64,000 nucleotides of DNA from Candidatus Gastranaerophilales bacterium. GTDB lineage: Bacteria; Cyanobacteriota; Vampirovibrionia; Gastranaerophilales; Gastranaerophilaceae. Location of the stretch: the NCBI GenBank assembly GCA_905234865.1, contig CAJOJE010000003.1:62001-126000 (forward strand), read 5' to 3'. Both the position numbers and the translations under genes were made by a program. Within the stretch, counting starts at the first letter, position 1; the number at the start of each line of letters is the position of its first letter. Positions 34,527 through 42,809 of this stretch are shown piece after piece. A model generated the notes under the pieces. It made no database searches. It was not told the DNA's origin and worked only from the letters and a program-made list of their open reading frames with translations.

Positions 34527-34561
34527 TATTTTTTTATTTTTTAAAAGGTGGCAAACGAAGC

Positions 34562-36298
34562 CTACATCGAAGCTCCGTAAACATTTTTTGCGGCTGCCGA
34601 ACTTAATTTATTTGTCAAAGAAGGGCTGTACGAAACGGGAATAGATTGTGCGGGGAGCTTTGTATTCGGAATATTATTTACGTTTGCTCTTTGTATATTT
34701 CCTTGATTAATGTTATTTTTTCCCAAAACATCAATTATGACGAGTCTTTTATCGTCTTTTACCGATAAACCGTTATTTTGAGGCATTTTTTTCAAATAAT
34801 CAATCAGACATTTATCTTTATCATAATCAAATCGCTTTAAAATTTGCTTATTCGCCATTTTTTCGGGAACAAAAACGGGATATTCCGTTCCTTTAGCGAG
34901 AAAGCTGTCGTAACATACGGTATAAGCTTTATCTGTCGGGTTGTTTATGTCAATTTGTGTTTTATTGCCGTTCTTATCAACAAAATACAATTCATGTAAA
35001 TTGCCCGCATTATCGGCTTTATAGCTTAAACCGGATGTATGTAAAAGCCCCGGTTCGCCGGTTTCGCTTGAATAAGTTGCTTTTAGCGAATCTTTTAATC
35101 CTTGAACGATTTCTTTTTCGCTCATATACTTTACCAGAAGTTTATTTTTCAAAGGGGTAGATTCGCTTATGTCACGTTCGGTTAAACTTCCCGTCTTTGG
35201 AACTTTTCTTGTATTTGCCGCATTAATAAAGGCAATATCGGCGCCCGCTTCTTCCCTCATGGCATCGCACATAAAGTTTGTCCAAGCGCATGGAGTTGTT
35301 CTTCTGTTTGCGGGAAGCGGATCCGTATGGAGAATTTTTGCCACAACGGGAGATTTTCCCAAAGTTGCGTCTTTCAAATAACTTAAAACGGGTGATTTTT
35401 CCGTATTCATTTTTATTAAATTGTTTTCGGCAGAAACAGGAACTCCTTTTTCGTCAAATTCGATATTTAAAATTCCCGCATTTCTTGCATTTTCGCCGGT
35501 TTGAACGATTAAAACGGGGTCACCGTCCAAATTGTTAAACAAATTCTTATTCGGTTCAATTCCTTTTACTTCGGTATGGGAGTGTCCGCCCACAATTACG
35601 TCGACTTTATGGAGTTTAGGGGCAATTTCTTTATCTTTGTCGTTTCCTATGTGCGTTATAAGAATAATTTTATCAACGCCTTGCTGAGTAAGTTTTTCGG
35701 CTTCATCATTTACGATTTTTACCGAATTTTCAATATCGTAGGGGCGAATGCCTTCCATTTTTTCATCGTCTTTTCCGCAAACGGTTTCCAAATCAAAAGG
35801 CAAAAGTCCGATTAAGCCGTATTTGTGTCCGTTTACTTCAACAATGCTTGATTTTTGAACATTGTTATAAAATTTTGAGTTGTTCGGAGCTTTTGCATTA
35901 GCTGCAATAAATTTTGTTTTATCAGGGTTTAAATATGTGTAAAAAGAACTTATCGTAGAATCAAATTCATGGTTTCCGACGGCAGATGCGTTAATTCCCA
36001 TTCTTGACAAAAGATTTATGACAAGTTTATTCTTTTTCTTATCGCCGCCTGCAATATTGTCACCGCCCGAGATTTTCAAAGTGTCTGTCGTACTCGATTT
36101 AATTTCTCTGTCAAATTTATCGGAAGCGGCAACAAGTCCCGACATATTATCTATGTTTCCATGCAAATCGTTAATGTAAAAAATGCTCAGTTTCGTCCTG
36201 CCGTCTTTATGTTGAGCGGATACAGGCGAACTAACATTTTGAGGTGTCATTACATTTATCATACAGGGATAAAACCGATGAACCTCAAAAATTGCCAT
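34562..36298 (-). CDS. 5'-nucleotidase/UshA-like metallophosphoesterase
   Basis: 578 residues, or about 566 if the ATG at 36262 (MINVMTPQN) is used; neither start has a clear ribosome site. The N-terminal calcineurin-type domain has INDLHGNI, SGGDNIAGGD, GNHEFD, ILITHIGND and GGHSHTE, the full set of metal ligands. The C-terminal 5'-nucleotidase domain (from about residue 330) holds the substrate-recognition part (FINAANTRK, GLSYKADNAG, YDSFLAKGTE). Family members hydrolyse nucleotides or UDP-sugars outside the cell, but no signal peptide is visible here, which is odd and leaves location open. Confidence 0.88.
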   Translation of the reverse strand: MAIFEVHRFYPCMINVMTPQNVSSPVSAQHKDGRTKLSIFYINDLHGNIDNMSGLVAASDKFDREIKSSTTDTLKISGGDNIAGGDKKKNKLVINLLSRMGINASAVGNHEFDSTISSFYTYLNPDKTKFIAANAKAPNNSKFYNNVQKSSIVEVNGHKYGLIGLLPFDLETVCGKDDEKMEGIRPYDIENSVKIVNDEAEKLTQQGVDKIILITHIGNDKDKEIAPKLHKVDVIVGGHSHTEVKGIEPNKNLFNNLDGDPVLIVQTGENARNAGILNIEFDEKGVPVSAENNLIKMNTEKSPVLSYLKDATLGKSPVVAKILHTDPLPANRRTTPCAWTNFMCDAMREEAGADIAFINAANTRKVPKTGSLTERDISESTPLKNKLLVKYMSEKEIVQGLKDSLKATYSSETGEPGLLHTSGLSYKADNAGNLHELYFVDKNGNKTQIDINNPTDKAYTVCYDSFLAKGTEYPVFVPEKMANKQILKRFDYDKDKCLIDYLKKMPQNNGLSVKDDKRLVIIDVLGKNNINQGNIQRANVNNIPNTKLPAQSIPVSYSPSLTNKLSSAAAKNVYGASM

Positions 36299-36329
36299 TA
36301 TAAAACGTTAATTGTAACAAGTTTTAAAA

Positions 36330-37703
36330 TTAAGCCGACAAATTTAATCGTTCATTAGACACTTTATTTTCGCCGTTTGTGAATTTCTTAAACGCATTTT
36401 TATCGATATGTTTTACAAATTCATTATGGAATTTTTGAAATTCGCTTTTATTATTCGGATTTTTCTCCTGATGATTATAGCGATATTGAGTCCAAAGCCT
36501 TGTTATTAACGACAGTGAAAAACCCATGAACAAAAGACTGAAAGCGTACGGAACGCCCGTTATTATTGCTTTTTCTTTCGTCAGGCGCTTAAATTCATCT
36601 TTTATGTTTGTGCCTTTTTTCTTTGCAATATCAGCGGCAAGTTCTTCAAGTTTATCGCTTGAAGGAATTTTTTGAACCGAACCGTCAACTCCTTTTTTAA
36701 TCAAATCGGGAAATTTTCCTTTTTTTGCAAGTATATTTTTAAATGCCCAATCAAACATCGAACCGCCAAAAATTGTATAAAATACAACTAAAGGAACTCT
36801 TGTCCAAACTTCCTTATAATCCAATTCGCCCCTGTCTTTTGCGGCGCTTGAATACCCGAATAACCCTGCTATTGCGGTAAGTGCCAGTTGCCCTTTTGAT
36901 AAATCCATTTTTCCTTTTGAACAATCAAAATCAAGATTAAGATATTCATTTAAAAATTCATCCGCATTTTTGGCAAATTTTCCGCCTTTATCCACAGCAT
37001 GCGTTTTCGCCTTTTTATCAAACCCGAAAAGACTTGATATTTTTTTCCCCGGTTCTAAAAGAGCTTCCGAGAATTTCATTGCATTTTTTGATTTTGCACC
37101 GTATTTAGCGAGAGCAAGACCGCCCAAAAGAGCTGCCGTTGAATATCCGACAGCTTTTTTAAGCTGAGTTTTGGCATGGTTTTCGACAAGTTCTTTTTGT
37201 GCTTTAGTTTCGTTTTCATCGCCTTCAAGGTTTGCAATATCGTTAAAATTAGCTTTATCAAACGTTTTTAGGGTAAATAAATTCTTTGCAAAACTCAAAT
37301 TGTATTCCGCAACGGGAACAGCGGCACATGCAAGAGTTATTCCCGCTTTTGTTGCTATGGATTGGTTTTTTACGGCATCGGTTAAAGTTTTGTCGTTTTT
37401 AATAATATCAACACTTTTTGGAATTAATTCCGTAACTTTTTCTTTTATGGCTTCGGGTTGAACCTTTTTGAACAAATTATTTCTGTATAATTTTTCGCCG
37501 ACACAAGGAGCCATAAAATAAAATATTGCAGACTCCAAAAACTCTAAAAAGCTCATTTCCGCAAAATCAGCTTTGCTTCTTGTACATACTGCTTTCGGAA
37601 GCCAGTTTGTCGTTGTATCTTGGATAAAGCGAGTATTTGATAAATTTTCCTGAGATTTAATAAAACCCGTTAATAATTTTGTATTAAAATCATCCGAAAT
37701 CAT
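36330..37703 (-). CDS. Uncharacterised membrane protein downstream of a possible attenuator
   Basis: About 457 residues, family not recognised. The N-terminal 60 residues are soluble (SNTRFIQDTTTNWLPKAV, then DFAEMSFLEFLESAIFYFMAP). Hydrophobic segments follow near residues 115-130, 190-205, 280-295, 305-325 and 390-410, separated by long charged, Lys-rich loops. The C-terminus is charged and polar. The ATG at 37703 has a TAAGGAAA ribosome site; an alternative TTG at 37733 lies in the terminator tail and is rejected. The only promoter seen upstream is at 37892-37920, so expression must pass the hairpin at 37736-37763. No function is proposed. Confidence 0.75.
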   Translation of the reverse strand: MISDDFNTKLLTGFIKSQENLSNTRFIQDTTTNWLPKAVCTRSKADFAEMSFLEFLESAIFYFMAPCVGEKLYRNNLFKKVQPEAIKEKVTELIPKSVDIIKNDKTLTDAVKNQSIATKAGITLACAAVPVAEYNLSFAKNLFTLKTFDKANFNDIANLEGDENETKAQKELVENHAKTQLKKAVGYSTAALLGGLALAKYGAKSKNAMKFSEALLEPGKKISSLFGFDKKAKTHAVDKGGKFAKNADEFLNEYLNLDFDCSKGKMDLSKGQLALTAIAGLFGYSSAAKDRGELDYKEVWTRVPLVVFYTIFGGSMFDWAFKNILAKKGKFPDLIKKGVDGSVQKIPSSDKLEELAADIAKKKGTNIKDEFKRLTKEKAIITGVPYAFSLLFMGFSLSLITRLWTQYRYNHQEKNPNNKSEFQKFHNEFVKHIDKNAFKKFTNGENKVSNERLNLSA

Positions 37704-37735
37704 GATAAATTTCCTTATATAAGCTGCGAACAAAA

Positions 37736-37763
37736 AAACCGCCTTAACGGATTAAGGCGGTTT
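37736..37763 (-). terminator. Strong hairpin terminator upstream of the membrane protein gene (attenuator candidate)
   Basis: AAACCGCCTTAA and TTAAGGCGGTTT pair over 12 bp around a 4-nt loop. On the minus strand this is followed by a U-run of about seven. It lies between the mini-ORF (stop at 37789) and the ATG at 37703. Part of its 5' arm (CGCCTTAA) is repeated inside the mini-ORF, so alternative pairings are possible. Confidence 0.8.
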
Positions 37764-37788
37764 AAAAAATTAATGTGTGTAGAAAAAT

Positions 37789-37869
37789 TCAGATGCACAT
37801 TCGTTTTATGCCGCCTGTTAAGGCGCACATGCACATCATCATTTGATTGTTCGAGTTATAAAATTTCAA
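37789..37869 (-). CDS. Met/Cys-rich mini-ORF (leader peptide or micropeptide)
   Basis: Too short for routine gene calling. From a TTG at 37869 (GGAAAA ribosome site ten bases upstream) it reads 26 codons; from the ATG at 37842 it reads 17 codons, MMMCMCALTGGIKRMCI. Five Met and three Cys among 17 residues is extreme. The sulfur codons sit directly before the segment GCGCCTTAAC, which can pair with the downstream AGGCGG. Either a leader peptide whose translation senses Met/Cys supply, or a micropeptide with its own promoter and terminator. Translation is not proven. Confidence 0.5.
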   Translation of the reverse strand: MKFYNSNNQMMMCMCALTGGIKRMCI

Positions 37870-37891
37870 AATTTGTTTTCCTTTTTTAAAT

Positions 37892-37920
37892 ATAATAAAT
37901 AATTTAAAATTAATTGTCAA
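37892..37920 (-). promoter_or_regulatory. Consensus promoter for the mini-ORF/membrane-protein unit
   Basis: Minus-strand TTGACA, exactly 17 bp, then TATTAT. Predicted start near 37885. One of only two TTGACA boxes with ideal spacing that I noticed in the window. Confidence 0.65.
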
Positions 37921-37996
37921 CATTACAATTAAAACATGAAATAAAAACTTTTTGCTATTAAATTTTGTAAATTATAATTTTTTACTACGGGTATAG

Positions 37997-38024
37997 TTGC
38001 AAAACAACAAAAACAGGCTATAAT
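37997..38024 (+). promoter_or_regulatory. Promoter of ilvE
   Basis: TTGCAA, 16-bp spacer, TATAAT. The leader of about 17 bases includes GGAG before the ATG at 38048. Confidence 0.65.
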
Positions 38025-38047
38025 TTTAAAAGATAGTGGAGAAATAA

Positions 38048-39067
38048 ATGAAAAAAGATATCGAATGGACAAAAATCGGCTTTTCATACATTAAAACGGA
38101 TAAACGTTTTGTGTCGAACTACAAAGACGGTTCATGGCATGATTTGGGGCTGATTGATGATGACAAAATTATATTAAACGAAAGTGCGGGAGTTCTTCAA
38201 TATGCTCAAACCTGTTTTGAAGGATTAAAGGCATATACGACGGTTGATAACAAAATTGTTTGTTTCAGACCCGATTTGAATGCCGAAAGAATGTATGATT
38301 CATGCACTTATCTTGAAATGCCCCCTTATGATAAGGATAAATTTGTTGAAGCAATCGTAAAAACAGTTGAGGGAAATATTGATTACGTTCCCCCGTACGG
38401 CACCGGCGCAACATTATATATAAGACCGTACATGTTCGGTTCAAACCCCGTAATTGGCGTAAAGCCCGCTGACGAATACCAATTTAGAATTTTTACGACA
38501 CCCGTTGGACCTTATTTTAAAGGCGGAGCAAAACCGATTGTAATAAGAATTTCCGATTTTGACAGGGCTGCTCCCAAAGGAACGGGACACATAAAAGCGG
38601 GTTTAAACTACGCAATGAGCCTGCATGCTATTGTCGATGCCCATAATAAAGGGTATGCGGAAAATATGTATCTTGACCCCGCAACAAGGACAAAGGTTGA
38701 AGAAACAGGCGGTGCAAACTTTATTTTTGTAGATAAAAACAACACCGTAATTACCCCGAAATCAACTTCGATTCTTCCTTCAATTACAAGGCGTTCGCTT
38801 TTATACGTTGCGGAACATTATCTTAACCTTAAAGTTGAAACAAGGGAAATCTTTAAAGAAGAATTGAAAGATTTTAAGGAATGCGCTCTTTGCGGAACTG
38901 CGGCGGTATTATCTCCCGTCGGAAAAATAAACGACCATGGGGAAGACATAACTTACAATATGGATTCTATGGGTGAAATTACAAAGAAACTTTACGACAC
39001 TTTGATTGGTATTCAATTGGGAACGATTGAAGCTCCTAAAGGTTGGATAAAAGTTATAAAAGAATAA
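38048..39067 (+). CDS. ilvE: Branched-chain amino acid aminotransferase
   Basis: 339 residues, class IV PLP aminotransferase of the longer BCAT type. It performs the last step of Leu/Ile/Val synthesis or the first of their breakdown. The PLP lysine is Lys183 in GTGHIKAGLNYAMS. Other motifs: ESAGVLQYAQTCFEGLKAY, RPYMFGSNPVIGV, VEETGGANFIFV and the phosphate-site region CALCGTAAVLSPVG. Monocistronic, with its own promoter and a hairpin downstream. Confidence 0.96.
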   Translation: MKKDIEWTKIGFSYIKTDKRFVSNYKDGSWHDLGLIDDDKIILNESAGVLQYAQTCFEGLKAYTTVDNKIVCFRPDLNAERMYDSCTYLEMPPYDKDKFVEAIVKTVEGNIDYVPPYGTGATLYIRPYMFGSNPVIGVKPADEYQFRIFTTPVGPYFKGGAKPIVIRISDFDRAAPKGTGHIKAGLNYAMSLHAIVDAHNKGYAENMYLDPATRTKVEETGGANFIFVDKNNTVITPKSTSILPSITRRSLLYVAEHYLNLKVETREIFKEELKDFKECALCGTAAVLSPVGKINDHGEDITYNMDSMGEITKKLYDTLIGIQLGTIEAPKGWIKVIKE

Positions 39068-39093
39068 TTTCATCGCTGATTTTTATTAAACTC

Positions 39094-39120
39094 GGGCTGT
39101 TAAATATATTTTAACGGCCC
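39094..39120 (+). terminator. Hairpin after ilvE
   Basis: GGGCTGTTAAA pairs with TTTAACGGCCC (11 positions, one wobble) around a 5-nt loop. The expected T-run is weak, so termination efficiency is uncertain. From 39121 to 39243 no gene is visible. Confidence 0.5.
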
Positions 39121-39243
39121 GTTAAAATATAAAACATTCATCATGCAACAACTGAAAATTTTAATCGTTTTTATGGTATATGACATTTTGCGTTTATAAA
39201 ACAAACTTTTATGTTAATTTTATTGTATTTTATACACTAAAAA

Positions 39244-39266
39244 ACCTGCGGACAACTTCCGCAGGT
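39244..39266 (-). terminator. Terminator of the small SFK-type gene
   Basis: ACCTGCGGA pairs perfectly with TCCGCAGGT around a 5-nt loop; on the minus strand a T-run of about six follows. It lies 20 bp after the stop of the gene at 39285. Confidence 0.85.
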
Positions 39267-39284
39267 CAAAATTAATTTTTTGCC

Positions 39285-39488
39285 TTACGCCATAACATTC
39301 AATTTTTTAACATTATCGCTTTCGGGTGCTGCGCTGTTTCCCGCAATCGGAGCACCGGAACTTTCCTGTATTCTGGTTACTTCCGTTACGGTGTCTTTAT
39401 AATCTCTTCTTACTGAAGAAATACCGCCGCCGATAGGAGATGTCATGGCACCTTTAAATGTAAAATTTTGTTGAACAGGATTTATCAT
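39285..39488 (-). CDS. Small uncharacterised protein with N-terminal FTFKG motif
   Basis: 67 residues from the ATG at 39488 (MINPVQQNFTFKGAMTS); the frame is open 11 codons further, but GAAAGGTG lies about nine bases before 39488. After FTFKG comes a Gly-rich segment (SPIGGGISSV), then a charged region and a polar, Ala/Ser-rich tail. No signal peptide or membrane helix. The start resembles the SQISFKSG start of the small protein at 24795. A TGT-TACAAT extended -10 (about 39559-39554) and a strong terminator make this an independent gene. Function unknown. Confidence 0.65.
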   Translation of the reverse strand: MINPVQQNFTFKGAMTSPIGGGISSVRRDYKDTVTEVTRIQESSGAPIAGNSAAPESDNVKKLNVMA

Positions 39489-39553
39489 ATCTTCACACCT
39501 TTCCCCGTTTCTATAAAACACATAACACGATTTTTTTGCTTCCTATATAACAA

Positions 39554-39562
39554 ATTGTAACA
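39554..39562 (-). promoter_or_regulatory. Extended -10 promoter of the small gene
   Basis: Minus-strand TGT followed by TACAAT; predicted leader of about 59 bases to the ATG at 39488. Confidence 0.4.
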
Positions 39563-39658
39563 TAAAGTTAAACAAAATTCCACATATTTTAATATTTTTT
39601 AATGGTTTAAAGGCAATATTCTTTAAAAAACAGACATTAAACGCCGGATTTTAACTTT

Positions 39659-41362
39659 TTAAATATCGTACGGAATTAATATCTCAAAAAAAGTTGCTTT
39701 TTCGCCTTTTTTTACATTTGACTCAAAAGAAATCTTTCCTTTATGTTTTTCGACTATTTTTTTACAAATAGCAAGCCCGAGTCCCGTTCCTTCACCTACT
39801 TTTTTTGTCGTAAAACCTGCCTGAAAAATTTTCTTTTTGTTTACATCATCTATTCCGCAGCCGTTATCGGTAATTTTTATTATTAAATTATCATCCGCTT
39901 TTTTGGTTAAAATTTCTATTTTTCCCTTATAATCCGCACCGGTCAGGGTTTTTTGTTTTTCTATACTTTGAACGGCATTCATTAAAATATTTAAAAATAC
40001 CTGATTTAACATATTCGGGTAACATTCGATTTCTTCAATTTCACCGTAATTTTTTACGATTTCTATTCCCTTTTTGGTTTTATGCCTTAAAATTTCCAAA
40101 GTTAAATCGAGTTCTTTATTAATATCAGCTTTTTGAAGAACCGTTTCGTCCAATCTTACAAACCTTTTTAAAGATTGAACAAGATTATTTATTCTTTTTA
40201 TTGCCTCAAAATCAATAGAATTAATATCCTCGAACATTTCTTCCAAATCGTCGTTCAGTTTATCTTTAAACAACTTTTTCATAATTTCGTTATTCGCAGA
40301 AATTGAAGCCAAAGGCGTATTTATTTCATGTGCAACGGAAGCTATTAATTGTCCCAAAGAAGCCATTTTTTCCGAGTTTATAAGCTGTAATTGAGTTTCT
40401 TTCAACTCGTTTAAAGTTTTTTGCAATTCTTCTTTTTGTTTATTCACTTCCATAAACAAACTTGCACCCAAAAGCGCATTTGAAATCTGAATTGAAATAC
40501 TTAATAAAAGCTCTTTTTCGACATCGGAAAAATTTTTCTTTGGGGTAAAAATTACTATAATGCCAAACAAATCCCCCTGTTTCATAACCGGCATGATAAT
40601 TCTTGCAAACGGAGATTTCATCGGAGTTTTTGAATTATCATGCTCTTTTAAAAAGTTACCGTTATGAATTTCCCCCTTTTCGAGAACCGACATTATTTTT
40701 TCTTCATAATACAAAATTTTATCCTGCGGAATTTTATTCTCAGGGTAAGAAAATTCAACCTCAAAGTTGTCCATCGCAGTTCTTTTTGCAAAATACAATT
40801 TATTCGCACCAAAAATTATACTTAACTCTTTGAGCGCAGTTTTAACCATAGTGTCAAAATCCAAAGTTTTTGACAAACCCGTTAAAACTCTGTTTAAAAG
40901 CCCCATTTTAAAAGCTTGATTTTGAACTTTGGAATTTGTACTTGCAAATTTCTGATTTTGTATTTTTAGTTTTTCGTTTTCTTCGGCTATTTTTTCACAG
41001 TTAAGTTCTTTGGTACAGTCATAAAAATAAATTATTCTGTACCTTTTGACGGAAAACGCTTTTATTATGAAATAAAAAAGCCGAGTATCCGATTTTTGGT
41101 AAATTCCGTACGTCGTAAATACACAAGAAGAATGAACTGCTTCCATAAAAGGCGACCACATGATATCGTCGTTTTTTAAAAGACAAAAATCAAAATGAAA
41201 TTTGTACCCCGTCTTTTCAAGAGCTTTTATTCCCTCTTTTTCTATATTGGGACCAAAAATACTCTTAGATGCTCTGTTTTGGTAAAAAATACCGTTTAGA
41301 GTATCATATATAATAACGGGCTCTTTTAAATTGTGGTAAAAACTTCGTATTAATTTACTCAT
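39659..41362 (-). CDS. Soluble PAS/GAF sensor histidine kinase
   Basis: 567 residues without membrane helices. Order: PAS-like region (about 1-115), short coiled coil, GAF-like domain (about 160-300), coiled coil, HisKA with His345 in LGQLIASVAHEINTPLASI, and a full ATPase domain (N box NQVFLNILMNAVQSI, G1 ITDNGCGID, F box GFTTKK, G2 EGTGLGLAICKKIVEKH). This is a competent kinase for an intracellular or membrane-permeant signal. No response regulator adjoins it. It follows the MerR-like coiled-coil gene by four bases and is clearly co-transcribed with it. Confidence 0.92.
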   Translation of the reverse strand: MSKLIRSFYHNLKEPVIIYDTLNGIFYQNRASKSIFGPNIEKEGIKALEKTGYKFHFDFCLLKNDDIMWSPFMEAVHSSCVFTTYGIYQKSDTRLFYFIIKAFSVKRYRIIYFYDCTKELNCEKIAEENEKLKIQNQKFASTNSKVQNQAFKMGLLNRVLTGLSKTLDFDTMVKTALKELSIIFGANKLYFAKRTAMDNFEVEFSYPENKIPQDKILYYEEKIMSVLEKGEIHNGNFLKEHDNSKTPMKSPFARIIMPVMKQGDLFGIIVIFTPKKNFSDVEKELLLSISIQISNALLGASLFMEVNKQKEELQKTLNELKETQLQLINSEKMASLGQLIASVAHEINTPLASISANNEIMKKLFKDKLNDDLEEMFEDINSIDFEAIKRINNLVQSLKRFVRLDETVLQKADINKELDLTLEILRHKTKKGIEIVKNYGEIEEIECYPNMLNQVFLNILMNAVQSIEKQKTLTGADYKGKIEILTKKADDNLIIKITDNGCGIDDVNKKKIFQAGFTTKKVGEGTGLGLAICKKIVEKHKGKISFESNVKKGEKATFFEILIPYDI

Positions 41363-41366
41363 TTAA

Positions 41367-42050
41367 TTAAAACGTGAAATTATCCGTTGAAGTTTTCTTG
41401 ACATATAAGCCTAAACCTACCGATTTAAACGAAGAATTTTCCGTTTTCAAAGCAAAATTTTCTTTATTTAAATCGTTTACTTTTTGTCTTAAAGTTTCAT
41501 TTTCGGTTTTTGCTTTAATTAATTCAACAATAACTTCATCCAAACCGTCCAATTTTTCGCTTAAAATGTCGGTTAATTTAGATATTACGTTGTTTTCTAC
41601 CGCATCAATCTTATTAACCAAAGCTTCATTCATAGCGACTTGCATTGTTTGAACCTGCTTTGCGGAAACATTTTCAGCGGGAAGAAGTTTTTCTTCGTTT
41701 TCGGATACTTGAGGGGCTTCGGTTTCTTTTTTTCTGTCCTCAAATTCAAATCTTACGGGCTGAATTTTTTCAATTTTCTTTCCTTGAAATCTTTTTCTCT
41801 CAACTGAAGATTTTTCCGAAAAAGAACGTCTTTCCTCTTGAATTTTCTTTGTTTGTTCATACAATTCTTTTACTTTTCTTAAAACATCAACATCGCCTTT
41901 TGAAAAATAAACATTGCCAAAACCATCTTTTTTCGGTCTTAAACATGCTTTTTGACAAAGGGATGAAACTTCGTTAGCATCGGTATCCAGTATTCTTAAA
42001 AGCTGACCTGCGCTTACAATCTCGTCGGGGTAATTAGTCTTTGTTTCCAC
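41367..42050 (-). CDS. MerR-type helix-turn-helix protein with C-terminal coiled coil
   Basis: 227 residues from a GTG start. Residues 1-65 look like a MerR-family winged helix (SAGQLLRILDTDANEVSSLCQKACL ... YFSKGDVDVLRKVKELYEQ). A basic, low-complexity linker follows, then a long Leu/Asn coiled coil (about 140-210) instead of a ligand-binding domain. It may be a DNA-binding structural or regulatory protein. It shares an operon with the soluble histidine kinase, so functional linkage is likely. A TTTGTACAAA palindrome lies upstream in the divergent region with tmk. Confidence 0.7.
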   Translation of the reverse strand: METKTNYPDEIVSAGQLLRILDTDANEVSSLCQKACLRPKKDGFGNVYFSKGDVDVLRKVKELYEQTKKIQEERRSFSEKSSVERKRFQGKKIEKIQPVRFEFEDRKKETEAPQVSENEEKLLPAENVSAKQVQTMQVAMNEALVNKIDAVENNVISKLTDILSEKLDGLDEVIVELIKAKTENETLRQKVNDLNKENFALKTENSSFKSVGLGLYVKKTSTDNFTF

Positions 42051-42081
42051 CTTGAAACTTCCTCTTTCAATTTATAAACAA

Positions 42082-42091
42082 TTTGTACAAA
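42082..42091. promoter_or_regulatory. Short palindrome in the MerR-like/tmk divergent region
   Basis: TTTGTACAAA, a perfect 10-bp palindrome about 30 bp upstream of the MerR-like start. It could be an operator; ten bases of A/T-rich symmetry is weak evidence alone. Confidence 0.25.
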
Positions 42092-42152
42092 CATAATAAT
42101 TTAAAAGATTTAAAATTACCATAAAATGTAATTTTATTTTTACAAAAGTTTT

Positions 42153-42161
42153 TGATATAAT
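42153..42161 (+). promoter_or_regulatory. Extended -10 promoter of the tmk operon
   Basis: TGA followed by TATAAT; leader of about 15 bases containing AAGAAGGAG before the tmk start. Confidence 0.6.
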
Positions 42162-42182
42162 TTTTTACAAAGAAAGAAGGAG

Positions 42183-42809
42183 ATGATGAAAAAGGGTTTA
42201 TTCATTACATTTGAGGGCGCAGACGGCTGCGGAAAAACGACTCAAATCGAGCTTCTAAAAACTTATCTTGACAAAAATAATATTGCTTCTCTTTTAACAA
42301 GAGAACCCGGTTCGGGAGATTTAGGATTAAAGTTAAGAGAAATATTACTGCATTATGATAAACCGATAGCCGATAATGCGGAAGTTTTCATGTATTTAGC
42401 GGATAGGGCGCAGCATACGGAGTATGAAATTGTCCCCTTTTTAAATAAAGGCGGTGTCGTTTTATGCGACAGATTCATTGATTCGACAATTTCTTATCAG
42501 GGATACGGGCGAGGTTTAGATATCAATATGCTTGAAAACCTGAATAATATCGCAACTAAAGGTTTAAAACCGGACTTAACGATTGTTTTTGACATAGATA
42601 CAAAAATTGCGCAAAATAGAATTAATAAAAGATGCGACAAAAAAGACAGGCTCGAAGAAGAAGGGCTTGAATTTCACAAAAAATTAAGAACGGGATATCT
42701 TGAAATCGCAAAGAAAAACCCCGACAGAATAAAAGTTATCAATGCGGATGATTCAATAGAAAATATACATAAAAAAGTCATGGAATTATTTTTAGAGATT
42801 AAAAAATGA
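42183..42809 (+). CDS. tmk: Thymidylate kinase
   Basis: 208 residues. It phosphorylates dTMP to dTDP. P-loop EGADGCGKTT at residues 11-20, the DR motif LCDRFIDSTISYQGYGRG, TREPGS (dTMP-binding) and a lid region with arginines (NRINKRCDKKDRLE). The ribosome site GAAGGAG directly abuts the first ATG, so the second ATG at 42186 may be the real start. First gene of a unit with the TPR lipoprotein-like gene, which overlaps by four bases. Confidence 0.96.
   Translation: MMKKGLFITFEGADGCGKTTQIELLKTYLDKNNIASLLTREPGSGDLGLKLREILLHYDKPIADNAEVFMYLADRAQHTEYEIVPFLNKGGVVLCDRFIDSTISYQGYGRGLDINMLENLNNIATKGLKPDLTIVFDIDTKIAQNRINKRCDKKDRLEEEGLEFHKKLRTGYLEIAKKNPDRIKVINADDSIENIHKKVMELFLEIKK

Noticed and set aside
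34562-36298. Interpretation as a secreted 5'-nucleotidase with signal peptide
   Set aside because: No hydrophobic N-terminal segment is present at either candidate start.
37736-37763. Hairpin considered as a plus-strand terminator
   Set aside because: No plus-strand gene lies upstream of it, while a minus-strand promoter and mini-ORF do; the longer T-run is on the minus strand.
39142-39198. Short plus-strand ORF of about 18 codons (MQQLKILIVFMVYDILRL) after ilvE
   Set aside because: No ribosome site, no promoter directly upstream, very A/T-rich and lies between two terminators; length is expected by chance.
41374-41977. Plus-strand open frames opposite the MerR-like gene
   Set aside because: They mirror coding frames on the other strand, lack ribosome sites and show no domain pattern.
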